Of a stretch of DNA of 41,103 bases, positions 32,663 through 40,469 are shown piece by piece (within the stretch, counting starts at the first letter, position 1; every line of letters begins with the position of its first letter). The notes under the pieces are model-generated. The model saw only the letters and a list, made by a program, of their open reading frames with translations, was not told where the DNA came from and did no database searches. The position numbers were made by a program, and so were the translations under genes. The stretch is from DATARH01 sp050246595 (lineage in GTDB: Bacteria; Pseudomonadota; Alphaproteobacteria; ATCC43930; CGMCC-115725): assembly GCA_050246595.1 (NCBI GenBank), contig JBFWVT010000043.1, positions 1 to 41,103 on the forward strand, in the 5' to 3' direction.

Positions 32663-33673
32663 ATGGCCGAGTCCGAGACGCCCGATAACGGGCAGAGAAA
32701 AACGACCGAGGTGACGATCCTCGAACCGGCGACCGGGACGCTACCGGTACCGACGTTGATCGCCGCCGCTGGCGAGCGCGCCGCGCTCAGGTTTATCGAC
32801 TTCTTCACCGCCAATATCCGCAATCCAAACACCCGCGCGGCCTATGGCGTCGCGGTGCGCGGGTTTTTTGCCTGGCTCGACGAACACGATGTCCGCGAAC
32901 TGAGCGCAATCCGGACCCATCACGTTTCGACGTATATCGAGGCTTTGACGCGCAGCTATAAGGCGCCGACCGTCAAGCAGCACCTCGCGGCGCTGCGGAT
33001 GCTGTTCGATTGGCTGATCGTCGGCCAGGTGATCGAGCAGAACCCAGCGGCTGCCGTGCGCGGGCCGAAGCACGTCGTTAAAAAGGGCAAGACGCCGGTC
33101 CTCGACGGCGACGAAGCCAAGAAGCTGATCGACAGCATCGACGTGTCGACCGTCGTCGGGCTGCGTGATCGGGCGCTGATCGCTCTCCTCGTATACAGCT
33201 TCGCCCGGATCTCGGCGGCGCTCCACATGAACGTCGAGGACTATTACCCACAGGGCAAGCGCTGGTGGGTACGGCTGCACGAAAAAGGCGGCAAGCAGCA
33301 CGAGATGCCAGCCCACCACCTCCTCGAGAGCTATCTCGATGAATACGTGAGGGCGGCCGGCATCCGTTCAGAAAAGGCCTCTCCCCTCTTCCGTACCCTT
33401 GGGGGCCGCGGGCGGAAGCAGCTGACCGGCGATCGCATGACGCGCCAGGACGCACGGCGCATGATCATTCGTCGAGCGCTGAAAGCCGGCATCATCACCC
33501 GGCTCGGGTGCCACACTTTCAGGGCGACCGGGATCACGGTCTACTTACTCAACGGGGGTCTGCTCGAATACGCTCAGCAGATGGCGGCGCACGAGAGTGC
33601 GCGGACGACCAAGCTCTACGACCGCCGCAACGACCAGGTCACGCTCGACCAGGTCGAGCGGATTGTTCTCTGA
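32663..33673 (+). CDS. Tyrosine recombinase/integrase (complete)
   Basis: 336 aa. The SAM-like core-binding domain (about 38-130) contains RNPNTRAAYGVAVRGFFAWL and TVKQHLAALRMLFDWLIVGQ. The catalytic domain has all conserved residues: R182 (FARISAAL), K at 208/211, H284-x-x-R287 (CHTFRATG), H310 (MAAHESARTT) and nucleophile Y319. Ribosome site GGGAGGGG precedes the ATG. It resembles XerC/D-size recombinases more than large phage integrases. Recombination site 2 lies just upstream. A close paralogue at 40469 is truncated. Confidence 0.93.
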   Translation: MAESETPDNGQRKTTEVTILEPATGTLPVPTLIAAAGERAALRFIDFFTANIRNPNTRAAYGVAVRGFFAWLDEHDVRELSAIRTHHVSTYIEALTRSYKAPTVKQHLAALRMLFDWLIVGQVIEQNPAAAVRGPKHVVKKGKTPVLDGDEAKKLIDSIDVSTVVGLRDRALIALLVYSFARISAALHMNVEDYYPQGKRWWVRLHEKGGKQHEMPAHHLLESYLDEYVRAAGIRSEKASPLFRTLGGRGRKQLTGDRMTRQDARRMIIRRALKAGIITRLGCHTFRATGITVYLLNGGLLEYAQQMAAHESARTTKLYDRRNDQVTLDQVERIVL

Positions 33674-33988
33674 GGCATAGGAATGCATTCGGACCTCAGA
33701 TTAGTCTACATGCCGTGTTCAATTCGATCACGTCGCCCGTGTGGGCAAACCGCGACTACGCGGTCATCCGAGCCTCTTCCGTGTTTTTCGACTTAATCGA
33801 TAAAATCTGTCAAGCGGCCAGGCCAAGCACCTCTCGCCTGCCGCTACGTTGAGGGCCGACTGCGATCACCGCGACCGTCGGCGCGACGTCGCGGATCGGT
33901 CGCACGAGCTGACGATACGGAACGAGCCGACATTCGGGCCGTTTCATGGCCGACTTGCCAGGGATCTGCTAGGCCGAGGAACCGGATT
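33674..33988. other. Non-coding gap with strong palindromes
   Basis: About 315 bp without a credible gene. GCGACCG (33871-33877) and CGGTCGC (33897-33903) enclose the perfect 12-bp palindrome CGCGACGTCGCG (33882-33893), so the transcript could fold into a stable stem. It could end the recombinase transcript or regulate the hybrid kinase. No T-run follows. Confidence 0.4.
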
Positions 33989-35896
33989 TTGCCCAGGACT
34001 TCAGGGGGACGGAGGACGGGGCGAAGGCCCAGCAGTGCCCATTACGAGATGCTGGTCCGAGCGATCACGGACTACGCGATCTACATGTTGGACACTGATG
34101 GAACCGTCATTACTTGGAATGCCGGCGCCGAGCGCCTGAAGGGGTACGCCGAAACGGAGATTGTTGGCCAGCACTTCTCGAACTTCTTCACTTCCGAGGA
34201 TCGCGACGCCGGTAAACCGGCAACCGCACTGAAGACTGCCGCGGAAACCGGTCGATGGGAAGACGAGGGGTGGCGCGTCCGCAAAGACGGCACCCGATTC
34301 TGGGCACTGGCGGTTCTTGATGCGATCCGGGATGCGGACGGCAAGCTCGTCGGCTTTGCTAAAATCACCCAAGACATAACAGAGCGCCGCACGGAGCAGC
34401 AGGCGCTCGCTGACAGCGAAAGGAAATTCCGCCTGCTGGTCAGCAGCGTGATCGACTACGCCCTGTTCACGCTCGACCTGGAGGGTATCATCCAAAGCTG
34501 GAACCCGGGAGCAGAACGGGTCAAGGGCTACACTGCCGATGAAATCATCGGCAAGCATTTCTCGATCTTCTACACCCCGGAAGCGCGCCAGGCTGGCGAA
34601 CCGGAGCGGGTGCTGTCTACGGCACGCCACGAGGGGCGCTTCGAGGGTGAAGGCTGGCGCGTCCGCAAGAACGGCGCCAGGTTTTGGGCCAATGTCGTCA
34701 TAGACCCGATCCGCGATGAGGACGATCATCTGATCGGCTTTACCAAGATCACCCGCGATATTACCGAGCGGAGGGCTCTCGAGCAGGCGCGTGATCAGCT
34801 TTACCAGACGCAAAAGATGGAGAGTGTCGGCCAGCTGACAGGCGGCGTCGCCCACGATTTCAACAATCTTCTGACGGCGGTGGGCGGGAGCCTTGCCCTC
34901 GTAAAGCACCTGACGACCGAGCCGCGGGCCGTCAAGTTGCTCGAAACGGCAGAAGGCGCGGTCGCGCGGGGATCACGGCTGACGCAGCAACTTCTCTCAT
35001 TCTCCAGGCAACACCCGGTGAAACCGGAGGAGTCCAATTTAAATGAGCTGATAGCATCGTTGGCTTCTTTGCTGCGTCACGCGACCGGCGAACATGCCGA
35101 GGTTCGCCTCAAGTTATCCCCGCTACTTTGGCGCTGTACGATAGACAGAACTCAGCTTCAGTCGGCGTTATTGAATCTGGTGGTCAACGCCCGTGATGCG
35201 ATTGGGGGCCGTGCTGGTGTGATCACGATCGAAACCCGCAACTGCGAGATCGACGAGGCTCGCGCCGCCTCTCTCGGCCACGTTACCGCCGGTCATTTTG
35301 TGATGCTGGCGGTGTCCGACAACGGCTCCGGCATGTCACCGGAAACGAAAGCTAAGGCGATCGAGCCGTTCTTCACGACCAAAGAACCGGGGCGCGGATC
35401 TGGATTAGGTCTTAGCCAAATCTATGGATTTGCCCGCCAATCGGGTGGTCAGATCGAAATCGATAGTGACCTGGGTCATGGCACAACAGTACGAATTTTC
35501 CTGCCGGGGCTCGCCCCTGAACGGACTGAGCCATCCGACCGGCTGGGCACCGTGCTCATTACCGAGGACGACCCGGACGTGCTCACGATTGCAGCCGAAA
35601 CGCTGCGCCTGCTCGGTTATGACGTCCATACGGCAACAAACGCGACGGAAGCCCTTGCCATCCTGAATCAGGGCACACCGATCGACATCTTGTTTACAGA
35701 CATCGTTATGCCGAACGGCATGAACGGCATCGCGCTCGCCCGTGAAGCAAGAAGATTGCGCCCGGAGATACGAGTCCTGATTGCATCAGGTTATTCCCGC
35801 GACCGAATGGACGCGGACGATGATATGGCATTTATCTCCAAGCCATATCAGATGGCTGACCTTGCTCGCCAATTAGAGGTCATCAAAGCCCAGTGA
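33989..35896 (+). CDS. PAS-PAS hybrid histidine kinase with receiver domain
   Basis: 635 aa, cytosolic. PAS1 (about 20-135) and PAS2 (about 146-262) are similar to each other (DYAIYMLDTDGTVITWNAGA; DYALFTLDLEGIIQSWNPGA), each ending in a PAC segment with ITxDITERR. HisKA has GGVAHDFNNLL (H289), then HATPase with NLVVNARDAI, DNGSGM and GSGLGLSQI. The C-terminal receiver has ITEDDPD and phospho-acceptor D571 in FTDIVMP. No LOV-type NCRFLQ cysteine motif is seen, so the PAS domains may bind another ligand such as haem or a redox cofactor. Start TTG 33989 with GAGGA upstream; the next in-frame ATG (34049) would cut into PAS1. Confidence 0.9.
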   Translation: MPRTSGGRRTGRRPSSAHYEMLVRAITDYAIYMLDTDGTVITWNAGAERLKGYAETEIVGQHFSNFFTSEDRDAGKPATALKTAAETGRWEDEGWRVRKDGTRFWALAVLDAIRDADGKLVGFAKITQDITERRTEQQALADSERKFRLLVSSVIDYALFTLDLEGIIQSWNPGAERVKGYTADEIIGKHFSIFYTPEARQAGEPERVLSTARHEGRFEGEGWRVRKNGARFWANVVIDPIRDEDDHLIGFTKITRDITERRALEQARDQLYQTQKMESVGQLTGGVAHDFNNLLTAVGGSLALVKHLTTEPRAVKLLETAEGAVARGSRLTQQLLSFSRQHPVKPEESNLNELIASLASLLRHATGEHAEVRLKLSPLLWRCTIDRTQLQSALLNLVVNARDAIGGRAGVITIETRNCEIDEARAASLGHVTAGHFVMLAVSDNGSGMSPETKAKAIEPFFTTKEPGRGSGLGLSQIYGFARQSGGQIEIDSDLGHGTTVRIFLPGLAPERTEPSDRLGTVLITEDDPDVLTIAAETLRLLGYDVHTATNATEALAILNQGTPIDILFTDIVMPNGMNGIALAREARRLRPEIRVLIASGYSRDRMDADDDMAFISKPYQMADLARQLEVIKAQ

Positions 35897-35988
35897 TTTT
35901 ACTATTGATGGCAATACCGAATATGCCTCGGCGACGCATAATCTGTTTAAAATGATTTGCGCCCCGCCCGGCGCGGCCAACCTCTCGG

Positions 35989-36201
35989 CTATGCAGCGGA
36001 ACGATAGAGCATCTGACCGGCAAAAGCTTGAGCGAATCGTCCTGCTTCTTGTTCACTTGCAAAACCGACGTGACAAATATTTGCGCTCGGCATTTTCCTG
36101 AAACCAACGGCTTGGCATTTCATGTGGTCGAGCCATGTTCGCATCTGGCTCAATTCGCTGGCCAGATCGCCCGCAATAGCTACTTCGACAGTGTAAAGCA
36201 T
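35989..36201 (-). CDS. Small hypothetical protein (70 aa)
   Basis: No family recognised. An alpha/beta pattern (YTVEVAIAGDLASELSQM; KCQAVGFRKMPSANICHVGF; EAGRFAQAFAGQML) suggests a compact ferredoxin-like fold. The Shine-Dalgarno GAGGAGG is 6-7 bases upstream of ATG 36201, one of the best in the window, which supports translation. It overlaps the end of the upstream 103-aa gene by 22 bp. Function unknown. Confidence 0.6.
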   Translation of the reverse strand: MLYTVEVAIAGDLASELSQMRTWLDHMKCQAVGFRKMPSANICHVGFASEQEAGRFAQAFAGQMLYRSAA

Positions 36202-36491
36202 TGACCTGCCTCCTCTCTCGTTACTGCCTGCGCCAGGTCGTCCGCCTCGGCGTGCAGTTTCTGCGCTGTGTGCCGAAGCTCGCTGGCGATATCCGGAGCC
36301 TGTTTCGCAAACCGGCGCAATTCGATTGCCACCAATCTTAAGAAAAAGTGCGTGTCCCCCAGCCGCCGGACGAGTGCGGTGGTATGAGATCGATCTGTTT
36401 GTATCGTATCGGTCACACTCGGCGCCTCCTTGTGGTAGGCCATCGTATTTTCAGGTCGTCGTCTGCTCTTGGCCTTAGAATAACGGGACAT
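36180..36491 (-). CDS. Hypothetical helical protein (about 103 aa)
   Basis: Open frame with starts at 36491 or 36443; neither has a clear ribosome site, and the frame is open to 36605. The C-terminal 60 residues are strongly helical (DTHFFLRLVAIELRRFAKQA; ASELRHTAQKLHAEADDLAQ) and look like one long helical hairpin. The N-terminus is basic. The 22-bp overlap with the next gene suggests cotranscription. No function can be assigned. Confidence 0.5.
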   Translation of the reverse strand: MSRYSKAKSRRRPENTMAYHKEAPSVTDTIQTDRSHTTALVRRLGDTHFFLRLVAIELRRFAKQAPDIASELRHTAQKLHAEADDLAQAVTREEAGQCFTLSK

Positions 36492-36559
36492 GGCAGCCGT
36501 TTCGGGTGTGGGTCGCTGCTCCGCGAGAAAGAAGCGCAATCTGGGAAAATTCATCCGTT

Positions 36560-37177
36560 TCAGAGTAAGACATCCTCGGTGCTGGTAACGAGTACGCAAG
36601 TGCAACCCGTCTCGCTCCAGACACGCTCGTCCCTGACCCCCGGCGCGCCATAGTTGTAGTCGCCGGGGCAGAGCCTGCGTTCATCGATCCACAGCTCACC
36701 GTCGAGGAGATGCAGCTCTTCGACGCCGGAATGAGTATGTGCCGGGTAGCTGGCGCCGGGGGCAAGGCGCACCAGCATGCTGACCCGGTGTCTTTCCTCA
36801 TCGGTTGCCAGCAGCTTGCATTCGATCCCGGGCGCGACCTGTTGCCATTCCGGCTCGGACCAGCGTGGTGGTGGCGGCGGCACCGGCTCGGTCCCCGCCT
36901 CCTCGGCAATTCGGTTCGCGAGGCGCCCCTGCAGCAACGTTGTCGGCCGCAGCACATCGGTGGGCCAGAAAACGAAGCGGTCGATTACCGGCCAGAGGCT
37001 CTTCAATTCGCGCTGGCAATCCGGGCACGACGCTATGTGAGCCTTGATCGCGGGCAGGTCAGCGGTGGTCAGGCTCTGGAGGACATAGGCGCGGACCAGC
37101 CCTGCCCTTTCACAGCCGTTGTGGCTTGGGCAGGGGCTCGTCGGCTGCCCGGGCATAGGGGAATGCGAGGGTCGCAT
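36560..37177 (-). CDS. ChrR-like zinc-finger/cupin anti-sigma factor, second copy
   Basis: 205 aa, closely similar to the gene at 37283 over about residues 45-205. Zinc-binding anti-sigma motif H-x3-C-x2-C (AHIASCPDCQREL), then a C-terminal cupin domain with AHTHSGVEELHLLDGELWID (H-x-H-x4-E). The expected later cupin histidine is replaced in DYNYGAPG. Its N-terminus (CPSHNGCERAGLVRAYVLQS) is diverged and longer than copy 1; ATG 37177 or 37156. It is not directly coupled to a sigma gene, so it may act as a second brake or sensor on the same sigma factor. Confidence 0.85.
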   Translation of the reverse strand: MRPSHSPMPGQPTSPCPSHNGCERAGLVRAYVLQSLTTADLPAIKAHIASCPDCQRELKSLWPVIDRFVFWPTDVLRPTTLLQGRLANRIAEEAGTEPVPPPPPRWSEPEWQQVAPGIECKLLATDEERHRVSMLVRLAPGASYPAHTHSGVEELHLLDGELWIDERRLCPGDYNYGAPGVRDERVWSETGCTCVLVTSTEDVLL

Positions 37178-37282
37178 ACCCCTACTACGTCAGACGCGGG
37201 CTTTTGGATTGGTCTGAGACGGCAACTTGGCTAAAGGAAATGCTCGCTCGGCCGGAGGGCCCTCATCGCGCAGCCGAGGGCT

Positions 37283-37861
37283 TCAGCGAAGCGTGTCCTC
37301 GGTGCTGGTAACGAGTACGCAAGTGCAGCCCGTCTCGCTCCAGACACGCTCATCAGCCGCTCCCGGGGCGCCGTAATTGTAGTCGCCGGGGCAGAGCTTG
37401 CGCTCATCGATCCACAGTTCGCCGTCGAGGAGATGCAGCTCTTCGACGCCGGCATGGGTATGCGCCGGGTAGCTGGCGCCGGGCGCGAGGCGTACCAGCA
37501 TGCTGACCCGGCGCCTCTCCTCGTCGGTCGCCAGCAGCTTGTACTCGATCCCGGTCGCGACCTGTTGCCATTCCGGCTCGGACCACTGTGATGGCGGCGG
37601 CGGCACCGGCTCGCGCCCCGTCTCCTCGGCGATACGAGCCGCGAGGCGCGCCTGCAGCGATGTCGTCGGCCGCAGCACATCGGTGGGCCAAACCGCAAAG
37701 CTGTCGACGACGGGGCGCAGGCTCTCCAGCTCGCGCTGACAATCCGGGCACGAAGCGATATGGGCTTCGGCCGCGGCTACCTCGCTCGCCGCCAACGCCT
37801 GTGCGATGTACGCGCAGGTGACCTCGATTTGCGTGCAACGATTTATGTCGAGCGTACTCAT
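37283..37861 (-). CDS. ChrR-like zinc-finger/cupin anti-sigma factor, sigma-linked copy
   Basis: 192 aa. Zinc anti-sigma domain at about 1-75 with AHIASCPDCQRELESL; cupin domain at about 105-190 with AHTHAGVEELHLLDGE. ATG 37861 overlaps the stop of the ECF sigma gene (ATGA), the standard layout of a sigma/anti-sigma pair. In Rhodobacter, ChrR holds RpoE until singlet oxygen appears. The layout and domains fit, but one metal-ligand histidine of the cupin appears absent, so the trigger may differ. Confidence 0.88.
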   Translation of the reverse strand: MSTLDINRCTQIEVTCAYIAQALAASEVAAAEAHIASCPDCQRELESLRPVVDSFAVWPTDVLRPTTSLQARLAARIAEETGREPVPPPPSQWSEPEWQQVATGIEYKLLATDEERRRVSMLVRLAPGASYPAHTHAGVEELHLLDGELWIDERKLCPGDYNYGAPGAADERVWSETGCTCVLVTSTEDTLR

Positions 37862-38505
37862 ACCTTCTCCGCTTCCGCGGACAACGCGCGTCGCAGTTTG
37901 TGCAGCCCCGAACGAATGCGGGTCTTGATGGTGCCGAGCGGCTGGTTCAGCCGTGCTGCGGCTTCGGTATGCGTCAGCCCGGCGAAGAAGGTCGCTTCGA
38001 TAGCCTGCCGCTCATCGCGCGTCAACACCGCCAACGCCGCCCGCAGCAATTCACCCTGCTCGCGCAGTTCGAGCACATCACGCGGATCGGCGGTGGCCTC
38101 GACCAGGATATCTACATCGCCGTCGTGACTGCGCTTCCTCCGGCTCTCGAAGCGCAGCCGGTCGATTGCCCGCGAACGCGCCTGGTTCATGATCCAGCCG
38201 AGCACCGTGCCGTTCGCGGGGTTGTAATCCGACGCGCGTTGCCAGACGCTGTGGAAAACGTCGATGGTGAGCTCTTCGGCGGTTTCCCGATTTGCCGTGA
38301 TTCGCATGATCAAGGTGAAGACCATGCGGTGCGCCCGCTCATAGAGCGCATGCAGCGCGAGCTGGTCGCCCGCGGCAACCGACTGGACGAGTATCACCCA
38401 GTCCTGCTCCGGCGCTGCAGCCGAGGACTTGGCGTACAGCACGTCGCCCAGTGTTGTTGGCGCGCTTTGTCTACGTTCCTGGGCCATGACCGACACGTTC
38501 GGCAT
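37858..38505 (-). CDS. ECF sigma factor of RpoE/ChrR type
   Basis: 215 aa from ATG 38505; a TTG at 38550 would add 15 residues. Region 2 (about 60-125: ANRETAEELTIDVFHSVWQR, GWIMNQARSRAIDRLR) and region 4 (about 165-215: DERQAIEATFFAGLTHTEAA, PLGTIKTRIRSGLHKLRRAL) with the usual ECF linker between. It directs RNA polymerase to a stress regulon. It is coupled by a 4-bp overlap to a ChrR-like anti-sigma gene, which suggests an oxidative or singlet-oxygen response. No matching autopromoter could be shown upstream. Confidence 0.92.
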   Translation of the reverse strand: MPNVSVMAQERRQSAPTTLGDVLYAKSSAAAPEQDWVILVQSVAAGDQLALHALYERAHRMVFTLIMRITANRETAEELTIDVFHSVWQRASDYNPANGTVLGWIMNQARSRAIDRLRFESRRKRSHDGDVDILVEATADPRDVLELREQGELLRAALAVLTRDERQAIEATFFAGLTHTEAAARLNQPLGTIKTRIRSGLHKLRRALSAEAEKV

Positions 38506-38641
38506 TGATTGAGATTGAGCGAAACTCCGGCGATCGATCAATACACGCAATAGGTCATATACACCCTTACTCAGACTACCCGTAGCTGCGAAGAGTCCCG
38601 CGTCAGTGGGCGACGACGCGGAGCGCCACCGCCCATAATAG

Positions 38642-39040
38642 TCAATTGACCTCGATACGTCGCGGCATCGATTCCTGCGCCTTTTTCAAGGTCAGGGTCA
38701 GCACGCCAGTGTCGAGTTCGGCGTTGATCCTGCTCTTGTCGACTTTGTTCGACAAGCTGAACGAGCGCGCGAAATGGCCAATATTGTATTCGGCGTAGAG
38801 CGGCTCCAGTCCGTCATATTTCGAGTAGTCGATCCGCGCCTCCACACTCAGCATGTCGTTTTCGAGATTAATATCGATATCTTTTTTCTCGACCCCTGGC
38901 ATCTCCATGATGACCAGGAGCGCGTCCTCGGTCTCGAAAATATCGGTATTCGGGACAAAGTAGCGGGCGGGAACGGTTTTCTCCTCCTTCGAAACGAGTT
39001 CCTTTTTCTCCTGCACTTCGAGAGCTTGCGAGCGGGCCAT
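38642..39040 (-). CDS. Small heat-shock protein Hsp20/alpha-crystallin, copy 2
   Basis: 132 aa. The alpha-crystallin domain (about 28-125) starts PNTDIFETEDALLVIMEMPG and ends with LDTGVLTLTLKKA, the conserved GVLTLTLPK-type strand; the C-terminus PRRIEVN carries the short I/V-x-V anchor. ATG 39040 has AAGGAG upstream; the frame extends to 39358 only as a shadow of the other hsp20 gene. It prevents aggregation of unfolded proteins, ATP-independently. It follows copy 1 by 16 bp. Confidence 0.93.
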   Translation of the reverse strand: MARSQALEVQEKKELVSKEEKTVPARYFVPNTDIFETEDALLVIMEMPGVEKKDIDINLENDMLSVEARIDYSKYDGLEPLYAEYNIGHFARSFSLSNKVDKSRINAELDTGVLTLTLKKAQESMPRRIEVN

Positions 39041-39056
39041 TGCGGTACTCCTTCGC

Positions 39057-39482
39057 TCAGCTGATCGTGATCGACTTTGGCCTGTCGCGCTCAGCACGCG
39101 GCAAGTAGAGCGCCAGGATGCCGTCGCGGCATTCGGCGCGTACGCCGTCGGCATCAATTTCGACCGGCACGGTAACGGCACGGTCGAACGTGCCGGCAAC
39201 CCGCTCGCGGCGATGGACGCTGGCTCCATCGCCATAGCCGATAGCCTTGGTGCCGGCGATGCGGATCGTGTTGCCTTTGACCTGGATCTGCAGGTCGTCT
39301 TTGCGCACGCCCGGCACCTCGGCGATGATGACGATGTCGTCCCCCTTGCGGAAGACATTCAACGGTGGAAAAGCGCCGTGCGCGCTCGGACCAGCGCCGA
39401 GCCAGCTACTGGTACGGAACGTATCGAGCGCCTGTTGGAACTGAAATAGCGCGTTCAACGGGTCAGCGAGAAGCAAAGCCAT
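39057..39482 (-). CDS. Small heat-shock protein Hsp20/alpha-crystallin, copy 1
   Basis: 141 aa. Alpha-crystallin domain at about 38-135 (PPLNVFRKGDDIVIIAEVPG; DGILALYLPRAERDRPKSI). The N-terminal LLLADPLNALFQFQQALD is the hydrophobic oligomerisation arm. ATG 39482 has GAGGAG upstream. First Hsp20 gene of the operon, 15 bp after a candidate 56-aa ORF, downstream of a CIRCE element and sigma-32-like promoter. The two Hsp20s differ strongly (acidic and basic types), as in class A/B pairs that co-assemble or specialise. Confidence 0.93.
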   Translation of the reverse strand: MALLLADPLNALFQFQQALDTFRTSSWLGAGPSAHGAFPPLNVFRKGDDIVIIAEVPGVRKDDLQIQVKGNTIRIAGTKAIGYGDGASVHRRERVAGTFDRAVTVPVEIDADGVRAECRDGILALYLPRAERDRPKSITIS

Positions 39483-39497
39483 TTCGGTCTCCTCACG

Positions 39498-39668
39498 TTA
39501 GAGACCGGGCACGACGCGGGGCCAGCCGGTCAAAGGCTGAGCCGTCCCTCGCTCAAAATTGCTCTCGTCTGCACGGGTGAACGGCCGCTCGCTCGACCGC
39601 GGAAGAGGGTCCGCCCGTTGCGGCCGATTCGGCATCTGCGACTGAAGGGGACTCTGCTCGACAATCAT
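39498..39668 (-). CDS. Candidate 56-aa heat-shock-operon leader protein
   Basis: Frame from ATG 39668 with ribosome site AAAGGAGAG about 7 bases upstream. It reads MIVEQSPLQSQMPNRPQRAD, then a polar, proline/arginine-rich sequence ending GWPRVVPGL. It stops 15 bp before hsp20 copy 1. No homologue recognised; predicted disordered. The overlapping frame from 39855 has a poorer start. Confidence 0.45.
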   Translation of the reverse strand: MIVEQSPLQSQMPNRPQRADPLPRSSERPFTRADESNFERGTAQPLTGWPRVVPGL

Positions 39669-39738
39669 CGCCACGCTCTCCTTTGAGCAACATGGAAAAA
39701 ATCGTCTCCGGGCCCGTTGTGGCGCCCGGCGCGCGTCG

Positions 39739-39766
39739 ATTTAGGGTGGCGCGAAGCGGCGTCAAG
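39739..39766 (-). promoter_or_regulatory. Sigma-32-like promoter of the hsp20 operon
   Basis: On the minus strand CTTGAC (39766-39761) is followed after 14 bases by CCCTAAAT (39746-39739), close to the alphaproteobacterial RpoH pattern CTTG-N17-18-CYTATNT. It sits between the CIRCE element and the first gene, correctly oriented. Confidence 0.5.
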
Positions 39767-39771
39767 TGGGA

Positions 39772-39798
39772 TTGGCACTCTTTTTCTGAGAGTGCCAA
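39772..39798 (-). promoter_or_regulatory. CIRCE element (HrcA operator)
   Basis: TTGGCACTC (39772-39780), nine bases, GAGTGCCAA (39790-39798): a perfect 9-9-9 inverted repeat matching the CIRCE consensus TTAGCACTC-N9-GAGTGCTAA with one symmetric change per arm. HrcA binds this to repress heat-shock genes. It adjoins the sigma-32-like promoter of the hsp20 operon. hrcA itself is not in the window. Confidence 0.88.
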
Positions 39799-39904
39799 CA
39801 AGCTCGGCGCTGGCGGGCCGCTCACGGCGCATGAAGGACACCGGACGGTAGCCAAAATACCTCAAAAGCGCGGCGGTTCTCGGCCGGTCGGCATAGCACC
39901 AGCA

Positions 39905-39928
39905 GCCCGTGAAAGGACGTTATGTTAC
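39905..39928 (+). other. Candidate recombinase core site 3 (right boundary)
   Basis: Left arm GCCCGTGAA (39905-39913), spacer AGGACG (39914-39919), right arm TTATGTTAC (39920-39928). The right arm is the perfect inverse of the left arm of site 1; the left arm is degenerate. It lies 10 bp before the start of a small-gene/recombinase operon. Confidence 0.55.
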
Positions 39929-39938
39929 ACTAGGGGCC

Positions 39939-40223
39939 ATGAGACATCCACTGCTGCAACGTGGCGAAAAACTGACGAATCGCGTGTACGTCTGGACCCT
40001 GAAGGATCACCCGCACCGAGTGGTGGGCGATCGCCGCGGTTTTGAGGTGCGCCTCTATAACGACGACACGTGGTCGGTCCCGTACATGGCCTGCACGGTC
40101 GATCAAGCGGCCGGGTATGTGATGGATCTCGAAACCATGCCGACCGCCGCCGCCGCGGAAGCCGCGGCCCATGAGATGCTGGCCGCACTCGACGGCGCGT
40201 CATCATTCATGCAGGAGCACTGA
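39939..40223 (+). CDS. Small hypothetical protein upstream of recombinase (94 aa)
   Basis: From ATG 39939. The sequence (NRVYVWTLKDHPHRVVGDRR; YNDDTWSVPYMACTVDQAAG) suggests a compact alpha/beta domain with a C-terminal helix rich in alanine. No family recognised. A GTG 30 bases further upstream would start inside recombination site 3, so the ATG is preferred. The stop is adjacent to the next ATG, so the three genes to 40981 form an operon. Confidence 0.65.
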   Translation: MRHPLLQRGEKLTNRVYVWTLKDHPHRVVGDRRGFEVRLYNDDTWSVPYMACTVDQAAGYVMDLETMPTAAAAEAAAHEMLAALDGASSFMQEH

Positions 40224-40469
40224 ATGTGGCAGCTATCCGTGCGCGACCAGAACCGGCAGTGGACCGATCTCGGCAACTTCGACAGCATCGGCGCGGCGGC
40301 GCTCCGGGTTGTAAAGCTTGAAAGCAGCCCGAGCGAGCCCATCGCCTCAATCTTCTTCCGCGTCTATGCCGACCCATTGATGGAAAAATCCGACGCCGAG
40401 ATTCTGTCCCGGCTCGAATACCAAGGCATGAAAGGTTTCTATGTGCTGAAGCGCCGGAGCGCCTCCTGA
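40224..40469 (+). CDS. Small hypothetical protein between 94-aa gene and recombinase (81 aa)
   Basis: Starts at the base after the preceding stop and ends in TGATG, overlapping the recombinase start by one base. WQLSVRDQNRQWTDLGNFDS and PIASIFFRVYADPLMEKSDA suggest a small beta-rich domain. No family recognised. Tight packing suggests a function linked to the recombinase, for example a directionality or accessory factor, which is inference only. Confidence 0.65.
   Translation: MWQLSVRDQNRQWTDLGNFDSIGAAALRVVKLESSPSEPIASIFFRVYADPLMEKSDAEILSRLEYQGMKGFYVLKRRSAS

Noticed and set aside
33989..35896. LOV-type blue-light kinase
   Set aside because: Neither PAS domain shows the NCRFLQ cysteine motif needed for flavin photochemistry.
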